Positions 1 through 10,995 of a DNA stretch of 64,000 nucleotides are shown here, one piece after another (positions within the stretch are counted from its first letter, which is position 1; each line of letters starts with the position of its first letter). Below the pieces are notes generated by a model. It was not told the origin of the DNA. It made no database searches and saw only the letters and a list, made by a program, of their open reading frames with translations. The stretch is taken from contig NC_081412.1 of NCBI RefSeq assembly GCF_030272615.1, positions 99,821,796 through 99,885,795 of the forward strand, in the 5' to 3' direction. The position numbers and the translations under genes were made by a program. This DNA is from Cryptomeria japonica (Eukaryota; Streptophyta; Pinopsida; Cupressales; Cupressaceae).

Positions 1-967
1 TTAGATAGCTAGCATCCTCTCTATCCCAGGATAAAACAGTGCTCCAAAGTTGAACAGGCATCTCTTCCTTGTCTTTCACTTTAACCAAGTCCATTTCCCT
101 AGCAAAATAGTCAACACCTTTGAACAAAAACATGTGCATTAAAAGAGAGTACCATCCAAACATCCTGTCCACCTTGCCATTCTTTATCCCTACTAGCCCT
201 GCATGAATTGCATCAGAAAGGTATGGGGCATAATCAAATGTTACTGCTAGGGAGGGGTTTATAATTTGTGCAATCATCAACATGTAATGGGTTGGCATAT
301 TTTTCTCAGCATCTTCTCCAAAGATCTGACACAGTGCCCAATACATACCCTTAGCTCTTAGAGTAAACAAATTGAGGGAGAATGGTTCCATTGTACTAGG
401 GCCTACAACTATTAACCCTCCTATCTTAACAAAGAATTCTTTCAATGGGCCACTCCTAAGATGACCCCTTTGTGCATTGTGGATCTGGGCTAATGACTCA
501 AAGTCAGTAGGCTCTAAAAAATTTGAGGCCTCACTGAGTTTAAACACATTCATGAATTCATCATGTTTTATTTCAATCAGGGCTGATCCCTTCACACTCC
601 TGATATATCTAGCTATAGGGTCATAATTCTGTGCAATCAGGGTCAACAAATCTACGTCCATGAATACACCAGGGACCACAAGCTTCCCCACATCCAGTTC
701 CCATATGCTATTCAAAGGGGCGAGGGAACATCTCTGCCCAAAACCTACTTTGAATAGTCCTAAACCTGACATCCCAATTTCTGGGTCCCTTAACCAATTA
801 CCTTTATCATACAGGCCATCCCCAATTCTCAAACGAGGGTTCTTTGGTACTAATTCTTTGGCCTTGGCCCCGACATTGGTAGACATGGTTAACTGTTCTA
901 GAAAATCATCACAAATATTCCTTTCCTGGTAATTCACTTTTCTTGTCAACTCCCTTCTTGGTGCCAT
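1..967 (-). CDS. Partial long ORF of unknown function, runs off left edge
   Basis: The frame opens with ATG at 967 and stays open for 322 codons to the window edge, without a stop. This is unusual here, where every other long frame is broken. I do not recognise the family with certainty. There is no zinc knuckle, protease or polymerase motif in the visible part. It starts with a basic segment (MAPRRELTRK). It has a hydrophobic, helix-rich second half with YLSDAIHAGLVGIKNGK at about residues 248-265 and FGWYSLLMHMFLF at about 268-281. That half resembles in pattern a segment of the ORF-X proteins at 60682-63973 (FGNLLVCLILH after a charged loop). This could make it a distant relative, or an accessory ORF of another retroelement; both are inference. 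Upstream (968-2310) lies a stretch with repeated motifs that might hold its promoter. A low-copy host gene is the alternative. Confidence 0.6.
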   Translation of the reverse strand, partial: MAPRRELTRKVNYQERNICDDFLEQLTMSTNVGAKAKELVPKNPRLRIGDGLYDKGNWLRDPEIGMSGLGLFKVGFGQRCSLAPLNSIWELDVGKLVVPGVFMDVDLLTLIAQNYDPIARYIRSVKGSALIEIKHDEFMNVFKLSEASNFLEPTDFESLAQIHNAQRGHLRSGPLKEFFVKIGGLIVVGPSTMEPFSLNLFTLRAKGMYWALCQIFGEDAEKNMPTHYMLMIAQIINPSLAVTFDYAPYLSDAIHAGLVGIKNGKVDRMFGWYSLLMHMFLFKGVDYFAREMDLVKVKDKEEMPVQLWSTVLSWDREDASYL

Positions 968-2585
968 CTTGAATATGCAACTATACCAATTGAAACTTGC
1001 ACAAACCTCTCATGAAACAATTCACACAACAATGACTAAAATCAGATCAGAATTATCAATAGAAGGCACAAAAACTTGTTATTCGCCTGAAGAAAAACCG
1101 CTCCGCACCAATTGTTCTGCAATAGACTTTGATGAAATGATGCTAACATTCAAGTTGATGTGGACTCTAATATGACAAGTTGGCATTGAATTTTAGAAAT
1201 TAATCCCGCATGCATTGGCCATCACCTCAGAATTGAATTCACAAATCGAATTAAAAAACGGGCTCCAACGGATCATAAATTCTCTGAGGATTTCCTCTGT
1301 TTTGTTGTTTCGCTACTTCGTGGGCCTTAAACTCTCCACATATTTCTTTCGCGAAACCACACCGACAGTTAGATCAAGATCTACCTGCCTGGTCTTTATC
1401 TCCAACAACGACTGTAAGTCTTTTAACTAACCGCGCCTCACCTTGACGGCTAACGGATTTCGCCATTTCGCAAAGACTAAGCTGCAGGCATCTTCAAGCC
1501 ACAAAACAATGATGATCGTTGGATCTAAAACAAGATGAACATCTTTTAGCAGGCTTTAAACCTTTCAAGTGGGCCCTTTAACTTAGAGATCACTTGCTCT
1601 ACCTCGTCACTGATTAACAAATGCCACGTGGCAGTCAACCATTTGCTCAGGAAGTTCCATCGGGTTCCATTCTGAATCCACCACGTGCTTTGCTTCACTA
1701 TTCTCCATATAACTATTGGTTGAACCAAGGCGGGCCCTCAACTACCCTTTAGAGCCACGTGTACTTGATAGGTCACTCTTTACTCCATGAAACACACCAT
1801 CTGTCCTGCCATGTCATGCCTTCGTGTGATTGCCACCTGTCTTTCACCATTTTGTAATGGCTAACCCACGATCATCTTGACTTCGCAAATCTATGTGGGC
1901 TATTAGATCTCAGGAACTTGCCTTTTGTTTATCCTTTCTATGACCATCTCATCGGGCCCACCACCTTTTTGCTACTTCGCGAAAGGTAGAACACGTGCAT
2001 CTTCTGGTTGCGAATCAACACGAACCGTTGATCTTTTCTAAACTGATCATCCTTTAACCAAAAAACCTGCTCACCTCTGGGACACACCATGTGTTTTCAC
2101 TATTTTGCAGAACTTATTTCACGTGTATCTCGAGCTAGCGAATCAACACGATCCGTTGGATTTAAAACAAGATGCGGTTCTTTTATCTGATGGTCAATCC
2201 ATTTGGTCGGGCCCGCCTAGGCTTTTTGCTACTTCACTTAATGAAACAACGACAATCACTAGATTAGAAAAGAGTTGTGCAATACTTACGAGGCCCGACA
2301 AACATTAGAACAAGGTAAAGTAAAGGTGCATAGATTTTTTAAAGAATTAAGGGACTGCCTAGGTAAATAACTAATGGGGGGACACTTCTCATGATAGAAT
2401 GACCCTTCACTAAGTGGCAAAAGTAACGTGGAAATAGAATCATAAGGGTTTTTCTCAAACACTGGAAGGGTTAGAACTCAAACCTTAAACCCTCTTCTGA
2501 CCTAAGACAATTAGAGGCAACAAGGCCATACTAGACTCACTTTTTTGTAGACTTCTAGCCAACTATGGAACAAGAATATCCATTT
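968..2585. repeat. Non-coding stretch with degenerate repeats upstream of the left-edge ORF
   Basis: No gene is visible. Diverged repeats recur: GATCGTTGGATCTAAAACAA at about 1515-1534 is matched by GATCCGTTGGATTTAAAACA at about 2150-2169, both followed by AGATG and a run ending CTTTTA. GCGAATCAACACGA occurs at about 2010 and 2138. GGGCCC with a downstream CTTTTTGCTACTTC occurs near 1954 and 2210, and further GGGCCC near 1571 and 1732. CACGTG occurs near 1624, 1681 and 1754, and ACGTG several more times. These could be regulatory repeats of the ORF to the left or the inside of an old mobile element end; I cannot decide. 2311-2585 shows nothing I recognise and ends where the truncated copia element begins. 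Confidence 0.4.
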
Positions 2586-4913
2586 TTAAACAGTGATAAC
2601 ACAAGGATCTTCATCCTTCTTCTCAGAACTAGTTCCTTTAGAAATTTCAGGACATTCATCTACACAAACATCAGCACTCTCAACAATTTTTTGTGTCTGG
2701 TTGTTGAAGAATTTATAGGCCTTACTCTTGGTGGAATAGCCAAGAAATATGTCTTCATCACTCTTAGCTTCAAACTTGCTTATGTAGTCACCTCTTTTAA
2801 TAAAATATTTGCTACAAAATATTTTAAAATAGCTAACATCAGGTGATCTCCCATACCAGTACTCATATGGGGTCTTGTCCTTACCTCTTTTTACTAGAAT
2901 TTGGTTCATTGTGTAGACAACTGTACTTATAGCTTCTTTCAAAAAAGTTTTTGATACATCTCTTTGCATCAACATAGTTCTAGCAGCTTCAAACACTGAC
3001 TGGTTGTTTCTCTTTGCTATACCATTATGCTATGGTGTCCTTGGAGCCGAAAGATGCCGCTTGATACCATTATCATCACAATATTTAGTGAACTATGCAG
3101 AAGTGAATTCACCACCTTGATCTGTTCTTAGACATTCTATCTTTTTGCCACTCTTTTTCTCAGCTAAGGCTCTGAATGCCTTGAATTTTCCAAAAGCTTC
3201 ATTCTTATCCTTCAAGAATGTGACCCACACCATCCTTGAACAATCATCAGTGAGGATCATGAAGTATCTATCACCTTGAATGCTTCTTGTTCTTATTGGT
3301 CCACATAGGTCTGTATGAACCAAATATAACAAGTGCTCTACTGAGAAGGACTTGTTCTTGAAAGTTGAAGAAGTGATCTTTCCTAGTTGACATTCTTTAC
3401 AAAGAGCATTAACTAGTTTGTCTAGCTGAGGGAGACCTCTTATTGTCTTAGACTTGCTTACTTTAATAATATTGTCAAAATTTATATGACAAAATCTCCT
3501 ATGTGAAAGCCAGCTATCATCTATTTTTGCAATCAAACAACTACTAACTTTAGGATTGAGATGAAATAGATTACCTCTGGTCTATTTCCAGGTTGCAATT
3601 AATTCACCTTTGTTGTCAAAGATATTGCATATACCATTTCTAAAATCCAGTGGGTAACCTCTGTCATTAAGTTGTGCCATACTTAACAGATTGTTCTTTA
3701 GGCCTTTAACCCAATAGACATCATCAACACTGCTCTTCCCATTAAGAGAAATAACTCCCTTACCTTTTACCATACAGGGCGAGTCATTGCCAAATCTGAC
3801 AATACTGCCATCAAATTCCTTCAGGGAAAGAAATTTGTTCTGATCATCGGTCATGTGATGTGAACAACCACTATCAATGATCCAATCATTAGAGTTATCC
3901 ATTCTAGATACTAGTGCCTTCTGATCTAATACTTCTTCCTTAATTGCTACAAACACAATATCTTCACTAACATCATCATCAGTAATACCACTGTCAATAG
4001 CTACAAGACAATCTCTCTTGCCTTTACCCTTGTACTTCTTAAATTTGTCTTTCTTGTAATCATTTTCACCATTAGGGCAGTTTGCTGCTATATGACCAAT
4101 CTTGTTGCATGCAAAATACTTTAAAGGTTTCTTATCTCTATATTTACAAGTGCCTCTAGGAAGTCGTTTTGCCAACAATGCTTCAAGTTACACTAAATTG
4201 TCTTCATCATCAGCATCTCTTCTAGATCTAGATTCATAGCTATTACTTGTATCTCTACTTCTTCTCACAAATGGGTTAGAGACAGAAGCTCTGGATGCAG
4301 ATTCTGATTTCTGTACACTACCATCATAGCCACTTAGTTCAAAACCAGTAAGTTTGCCAATAATAGAGTCAAGAGTTACCTTTGTCTTGTTAATGGATTT
4401 TAGCTGCTGAATAGCTGCAACTCAGATAGCATAGACTGGTAGCAAGGTTCTTAGTACCTTACTAGTTACTGTGGCATCTTCCACTTTCTGTCCTATACTC
4501 TTTATCTCTCCAACGATCTCTTTGATCCTTTGACCATATTGCTGGATGTTCTAACTTTCAGACATTCTCATATCGTCAAACTTGCCTCTTAAACTCTCTT
4601 CTTTAGCAATCTTGACATGCTCATCACTGCTATAGATATCTTCAAGTTTCTTCCATACTTCATATGCAGTTTCAAGACCATGAACATCTACATATTCAAC
4701 ATCAGATAGGGAATTGATAATAGCTTCTAATGCCTGGTGATTTTCTTGTTGTTCTTTCTTCTGATCATCAGTCAGGGGTCCAATAGGTTTAGTATACTTA
4801 TATTCTATATGATCCCAGTACTGACTACCAAGACTCTTAATGTAAATCTTCATCCTGTCACTCCATATTCTATAATTATCTTTGTTAAACTTCAGACCTT
4901 CTTTCTTCATCAT
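2586..4913 (-). pseudogene. Copia element A gag-pol remnant (no RT/RNase H)
   Basis: The frame starts at ATG 4913 (MMKKEG) and runs in one frame to 2586 with premature stops but no frameshift. Order: UBN2-type gag with YRIWSDRM near the start; a zinc knuckle whose first Cys is Tyr (YFACNKIGHIAANC, about 4080-4120); aspartic protease with intact IIDSGCSHHMT (about 3855-3885); GAG-pre-integrase His/Cys region (HRRFCHINF, LCKECQLGK); and an integrase core with HTDLCGP, ILTDDCS and RTDQGGEF. Reverse transcriptase and RNase H are absent because the element is cut at about 2585. It has the same family and coding order as element C (10996-18377), which shows what is missing. It would have encoded the particle and enzymes of a Ty1/copia retrotransposon. 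It is dead: several stops and no polymerase. Confidence 0.85.
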
Positions 4914-4970
4914 GATCTACAAGATCTTTCCCTCAAGTTGTTAGGCTTTTAGATTAAGAGGACTTGGATA

Positions 4971-4982
4971 GCTCTGATACCA
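4971..4982 (-). other. Primer binding site of element A
   Basis: The minus strand reads TGGTATCAGAGC, the classic plant copia site complementary to the 3' end of initiator tRNA-Met. It lies 2 nt inside the LTR that starts at 4985. Confidence 0.85.
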
Positions 4983-4984
4983 AT

Positions 4985-6430
4985 TGATGGTATGATAAAA
5001 GATTAAGTATTTGGTAGAATACTGAGAGGGGGGGGGGGTGAATCAGTATATTGAAAAAATGATACAAAGTTCCCAAGCTCAAACTCAGTCAAACAAAGTA
5101 AACATATCTCAGTCAAGATCAATATTCTTAGGAATACTTGACATTAACCGGTTTAACAGGTTTAACTGTTATGACAAATTTTAGCAGTAAACACCTTCAA
5201 TCTTGTAAACATCAACAATGCTTAATCTTAACTCAACACATTTATCTCTCAATGCTTCTACTTAACATACCTTATTAGAAGTTAACCAAATCAACAAATA
5301 AGATCACAGCCACAAAATCATTCACCACTTGAGACAAATGTTTATACGTGGAAAACCCAAATAGGTAAAAACCACGGTGAGATGGGACTCACAAGGATAG
5401 CTATCTGAACTCTTTCGAAGTTTTCCCTATTAGGAGCCAAAACCTGTTAGAGCTTTATAATAAGTCCTGTTAAGAACTAATTTCGGTTAGGAATCACTCG
5501 GTTAAGGGATTTACAAATATGCCTTGTTAGAAGCACAATACCCTATTAGGAATAACCTCACTGGAATATTTAAGAATCCAAGCTAATGGACCACCTTGTT
5601 AGAGGATTTAATGAGTAACCAAGCTTGTTAGAGATTACCCGGTTAGGGGATTTTACTTCTATTGTAATTGTTAGAAAACAACGGGTTTTCTTGATCTGTC
5701 TGAGTAGCACTACATTTGCTTGATCAGATCTTTCTAAGCTTCAATCTGCCTTCACTCAAAGTGCAGATCCATTCACTGGTTGGGAAACCACACACTCAAT
5801 AGGTTTTCTACCAATCTTACCAACAACCTTTACAAACAACTTCATCGACCTTAAATACAAATCAATTAGGTCGATAACACAACAAAAACCTAATTCTCAT
5901 CATTGAGATTACAAACAAGTCGGTTTAATCTTGACCATTAGAAATCATGATAATCTCTTCACATTCATCAAGACAATTCCAACCGCTCCATGATCACCGC
6001 TCGATTGGACTTTGTAACTCATCACACGCTGTGCATTAAATGCAATCCTTTTTTCTCCTTCCCTAGACAATAAGAAAATGCACCAATACAATTTGAATTT
6101 ATCCTCATACAATGATCACACATGTCTCCATCATTACCACTCATCAGATAATAAACCAACAAACTTGATCGGTTAGGGTTTAACAACTGATAGGGTTTAC
6201 CGGTTACATTACATAGAAAGGTTTGACCCTTTACACCGGTTCAAATAACAAACTTTACATACCGGTTACAACATCATCTACAAATCTCTTCTTACTGGTT
6301 ATTAGCCAATATTAAAACCAAAAATATTTACAATAACATGAATACCATTTACCAGTTCAATTGACATCAATGACAACATATCATTAATGCAATCTCTATG
6401 CAAAATGACAATAAACTCAAAATGCCATCA
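4985..6430 (-). repeat. 5' LTR of copia element A
   Basis: The plus strand begins TGATGGTATGAT and ends AAAATGCCATCA. Read in the element direction, the LTR therefore starts TGATGGCATTTTG and ends ACCATCA next to the primer site. It is about 1446 bp. It is homologous along its length to the LTRs of element C and to the solo LTR at 30838-32256. It has a G-run followed by GTGAATCAGT near 5030, a tract of repeated TTAGG/TTAAGG motifs around 5420-5650, and a TATA-like region bracketed by ATCGACCT/AGGTCGAT at 5844-5875. Its right end abuts gag sequence of element B, so A inserted into B. Confidence 0.85.
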
Positions 6431-7640
6431 AATATGTCTTCTCCCATCTTCCCTTTTCCTTTGGGATCTGCATTGTTCCTCCTTCTTGCAACACCGATCT
6501 TCATCGCTGTCTACATGTCTTCACCTGTTGTGGTTAGATCAATCTTCTTCCAGGGAGTATTCCTGACAGTGAAGGTCTATCCCTTGTTCTCTCCATTTGA
6601 AGAGACAAATAAAATGTCATTTTGGGTGGCATTCTTGCTTGTAGAGCATTCATCGACACCACTTCCTAATCCACTGGAGTCCTTGGCATGCTTTTTCTTC
6701 TTCAACATCTTGTCCAAGACATAACTGCTACCATCAAACTTGATTCTTACCTTGAGCTCATCCTGATATTTCTCAAGGTCATTTAAGAGAATCTCCATTT
6801 CTCCTACTAGTTGCAGGTATTCTTTATCCTTGACTTCTAGTTTAGATGCTAGATTATTACACCGACACACCTTGGTGTCATCATATTAATTCTTCATTTT
6901 TGAGACACATTTCTCAGATTCTTCAAGGCATCTAATCAACCAATTCTGCTCCACAATAGCAACATTCTTGAATAACTAGTATTCATTTCTCACTCTACTA
7001 AGCTCCTCAAGTGCAGTTACAAGTTCTCCTTCAAGATCAACCTCAACTTCATCTTCTTCATCACCTTCACTATCACTTCCAAACACATCTTGCCGGTAGG
7101 AGTGATCTGCATGATCATTTAAAATGTGTGTCTCTCATCCTCTAATACTTGAGCCATGAAGAGGTGAGTTTCTTCTTCATCATTGCTAAGGTTGCTAATT
7201 GATCCGCCTTCATCATCTACAAAAGCATGAGTTGCATTGCTCATCTTTTCTTCACAAAATGGTTTTGCAGTGGTAGGCTCATTTCCATAGAGATTCTTCA
7301 ATCTTTCCCACAATCTTTTTATCGATTTGCATCTGTCGACCTGTAAGGAGACATCATCAGATAACCCACAGAGTATAGCCTTCATTTCTACATCATTACA
7401 CTGGTTTATTATTTCAGCATCTAAATCGGTGGGAGGACTGACTCTACTAGGGCAGCCATTTACAACAGACATCCAGACATCATACCCTAGAGAGGATAAC
7501 TGAAATTCCATTCTACAACTCCAAATGGAATATTTTGAACCATCAAATATCAATTGACACTAAACAAACCATTATGTCCTTAACCCAGAATCTACCCAAG
7601 TTGGAGAAAGCTTATCACGAGAACCCATGCTCTGATACCA
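6431..7640 (-). pseudogene. Copia element B gag remnant and primer site
   Basis: Two minus-strand coding pieces remain, 7553-7119 and 6870-6577. The first has FDGSKYSIWSCRMEFQLSSL and later VDRCKSIKRLWERLKNLYG, the pattern of the UBN2/DUF4219 gag of plant copia elements. The second is a charged, coiled-coil-like segment (EVKDKEYLQLVGEMEILLND). A primer site of initiator-Met type (TGGTATCAGAGC on the minus strand) is at 7629-7640, upstream of gag. The element is cut at 6431 by insertion of element A, and no protease, integrase or RT of B is seen in this window. The gag differs from that of A, C and E, so this is a separate copia lineage. Confidence 0.7.
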
Positions 7641-7654
7641 ATTTTTAGAAACAA

Positions 7655-10104
7655 TGTGCCACTGAGTGGGGGGGTGAATATGTGGTTTAAAATATTTTCC
7701 CTTTATCTATCCTATGTGTGTGTACCAATTATTAGATCTAACAAAAAACAGACTTACCAGTTAGATGGGAGACTATCAAAAATGCAATCACATATGAAAG
7801 GGACATCACATAACACTAGCATATATGAGGAAAACCCAAGATGGGAAAAACCTTGCTGAGAAATGTTGCTAGAGTCTATTGCTCCAATCCAACCCCACAA
7901 TGAAACTCTGATTACAATGTTTAGGGTACCAACCCAAGGATCTACAACCCCTGCACTGATCTCCAACTCAATGGTCTACTATGAGTATATTCAATTACAA
8001 AAGTAATAGTCTTGTTACAAATAAATTTTGTAACTCTTCTACAAATCTATCTACCAGTTCTTCTCTCTCCAATTCTCTGCCGGTTCTCTGATCACCTCTC
8101 AGCTACAACACAACCTCTTGATGCAACTAACTCTCTACTACACCTTCACCGATTTAGTCTCCTCTTCTTCTTGTTTGGTTATGCTCTATGCCAGTTCTCT
8201 CTTCTCATTGCTACACTATTGCTGTCCACCATCGGTTTTAATAACTTATTCATATGTCTACCATCTGATTCCTTCCTGTTCTTAGGTTGCCTTCTTTGTA
8301 GTATTCTACAACTCTTCTCTGTGGGTTTGGTACTTCCGATTTAGTCCTCTATCAGACTCAATGGTTGACTACCGGTTGCCTAACTATTACCGATTGAACT
8401 CTTCAACCCTGTTCTTTCTCACACTCAGTCTCTTCTTCTTCTTCTTCTTGAGCACTTGATTGAATTCACTTCTTCAGCAACAACACCCTCTCATTCAATG
8501 GTAGCCTTCATCAATTTTGGCTTACATATTTATAAAATGGTTTTCCCTTCCAAAACCAATTCAAACTTCAGACGATTAGGGATTCTTCATTGACCTTGAG
8601 GAAAAACAAATCCAATCAGATCTCATTAGATCTGATCACCTTGATTGATGAACTACAACTCATCAGTCAATCCCACCATTGTCGTGCCTTCAAAAACACA
8701 CCTTCCATATTTATTAGTCTACTTTTAATCTGTCAGCTGATTTCTTGGTCAATCACCAAGAATGGTTTCATGGTTTCCTTCACCTACCTCGATCTGCTCA
8801 AGTAGTCTGTTTTGGATCTTTGTTTTCCATTTGACGTTGAGCCACAAACCTCTGCTATACATCTCATGAATCACATAGTTGACATAAATGTCGACCTGTC
8901 ACTATCTACCTCACTGACAACACATTCACTGACCTATGCATGCATGCTACTTCAACTCCACGTGGGCACTATGTCGACATCCACCTTTTCTAGGTCATTT
9001 GTGTCGGTCTGGATAGGATCACCAACCAACTCCATTATCGGGTTCATGTATTGACTTACTAACCCTACCGGTTATACCCTAACCAGTCTGCCATCACGTT
9101 GCACTTGGCTTCTCTTCAGGTGGAGTACCTTTTCCAATTTTCAATCATACTCCACCATATGCTCATCTTCATCAGAAAGGAGCACATCACTTAGCCCCTT
9201 TGCTCTCTTACTGGTTCTCATACTTACTAGTAGGCATCCTTGATGAAACCATCTCATCGACCTTCAACTGTTTCCATATGAGGCATCTGCATACCAATTT
9301 TCTCTCTCTATCTATAGCTGCTTAGCCTTGCCTTCTCCATCATTAGCCTAGACATCATCTCAACCGGTTTGTCAAGGTGAAAGGCCCATCACTTCTTTAC
9401 TCTTCTTTTTCTGTCCTGGTAGCATAACATGCCAACTCTTTTTGATCTGGTGCACATCTCTGATTTCATGCACTTGAGGCATCCTTTTGTTTTACTGGTA
9501 GATCTAGTGTGAGACTTCAATCATCTTCCTTTAACATTGTTGTCTTATCTCCAAGAACTATGATGTATTTCATGCATAATAGGAGATAAGATCCACTTAC
9601 CGGTGGGAGTGGATCCTTGTCATCTGTATCATGCAACATACCAATGTGGCTTCCCTATTTGAGCAGAAAATCTTCAAACATGCACATGTGATCTGGTTTG
9701 GGCACACTCACTGTTAGTCTTCTCTTCAAAGGGTGACTACATCTTTATCTGGTGGGAGTCCTGCTGATTGACATCCACACAACATACCAATGGCCTGCAC
9801 ATACTTTTCCTTCTGTGTTGATGTGATTTAGATAAAATTCCCCCTCTTCATCACAATCAACTGACCAACATCCTCATCATGCTCTCTTACATATGTCATC
9901 AATTACCAATTGTTATATCATACCCGTCTCCTATCCATATCTTCCACACAAGTGAGACACTAACTTGTGTACCAGTGACTTGCAATACTAGGTGACATCA
10001 AAGACCTCACATCCGGTATGTATCAATGACAATGCTGCACATACATCTCTTATACCAGTTGCCATCCTATACTAGTTGACATGAATGACAACACAATGCC
10101 AACA
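7655..10104 (-). repeat. Long LTR of copia element B (5' LTR)
   Basis: The segment lies between the primer site at 7629-7640 and CACAATGCCAACA ending at 10104, so in the element direction it begins TGTTGGCATTGTG, a common plant copia LTR start. A G-run with GTGAATATGTGG sits near the inner end (about 7668-7685). At about 2.45 kb it is longer than the other LTRs here. It lacks the TTAGG/TTAAGG tract seen in the A/C and E families. The inner boundary (7642 versus 7655) is not certain. No coding sequence is seen in it. Confidence 0.6.
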
Positions 10105-10464
10105 CACTTGTGTTCATGATATGACATTTTTCAAGAATGATATTAGTTGTTGAGACATTTTGATATCAAGGTCTCTTCGGCTAGTTGACTTGAGGTCTTG
10201 TTTTGGTCTTTAGCTTTTGTTGTGTGTCTTTTGTATGTGTCTGTCTTTTTGTCTTTGTTGCCTTTTTGTTTTTGTCTTTTTTTGTCTTGTTTTTTGTGCT
10301 CTTGCATATGTTTGAGTGAGTTAAGATCTTAATATTGGGGGCTTGGTTCCTAAAAATTAATATTATCTTATACTCATGATTTTGCTCTGCATTTGTTATC
10401 TTCCTTATCTACTTTACCGTGAGTATTTGCGTAAGCTTATACTCCCACTAAAGTTGGGGATAAA
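10105..10464 (+). mobile_element. 3' internal end of a gypsy-type element
   Basis: T-rich non-coding sequence with many TTTGTCTTT-like runs, then CTTAATATTGGGGGCTTGG and a purine-rich tract AAAGTTGGGGATAAA at 10450-10464 directly before an LTR-like start. This is how the 3' internal end of many plant Ty3/gypsy elements looks. No coding sequence remains. Confidence 0.45.
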
Positions 10465-10995
10465 TGTAGCATCCTAAAATTTCACCCTTTGCAATTATGA
10501 CCATATTCAAGGCCTGTGCCTTAGTGTTCTTATTCTCACACTTGATCTGGACCTATTTATGCTTCTGTCATGCAATAAATGTCATATTTTCATCTTGTAC
10601 CTTGCTGGTACCCCTTAACCTTGGCCCAATTCGGGGTAGGACCAGGGCATGGCACCTTGGTCCTCACTGGGACCATGGTGCCATGCCATGGTCCTCCCTA
10701 ATTGGGATCTAATTTCAACCCTAGGTCCTATCCAAAATTTGAGTGGGAATTACTTCTCCATGTCAGCCTATGTTGGAAAATTAACATGTTTGATGACAAG
10801 CAAGTATATATATAAGGAAGTATTCTCCTATCATTTGGCATAAGGCAAAAATAAGGGTGAATACAAAGAGAAGGCAAGGAGAACTAGATTCAAGCAATCA
10901 AGCATTTATAGAGGTCTTCAAGGCTACATATTCTTCATCCATCCATTATGGAGCAACATTATATCATTCATTTACAAGCATGTGTGTGTGACTAG
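10465..10995 (+). repeat. Gypsy-type 3' LTR, left part
   Basis: It starts TGTAGCATCCTAAAATTTCA right after the purine-rich tract, the typical TGTA(G/A)CA(T/C)CCTAAAATT start of plant gypsy LTRs. It is interrupted at 10995 by copia element C. The continuation after C is at 18378. Confidence 0.5.
10991..10995. repeat. Target site duplication of element C, left copy
   Basis: ACTAG directly precedes the element. The right copy at 18378-18382 is ATTAG: one mismatch, of C-to-T type. Confidence 0.6.
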
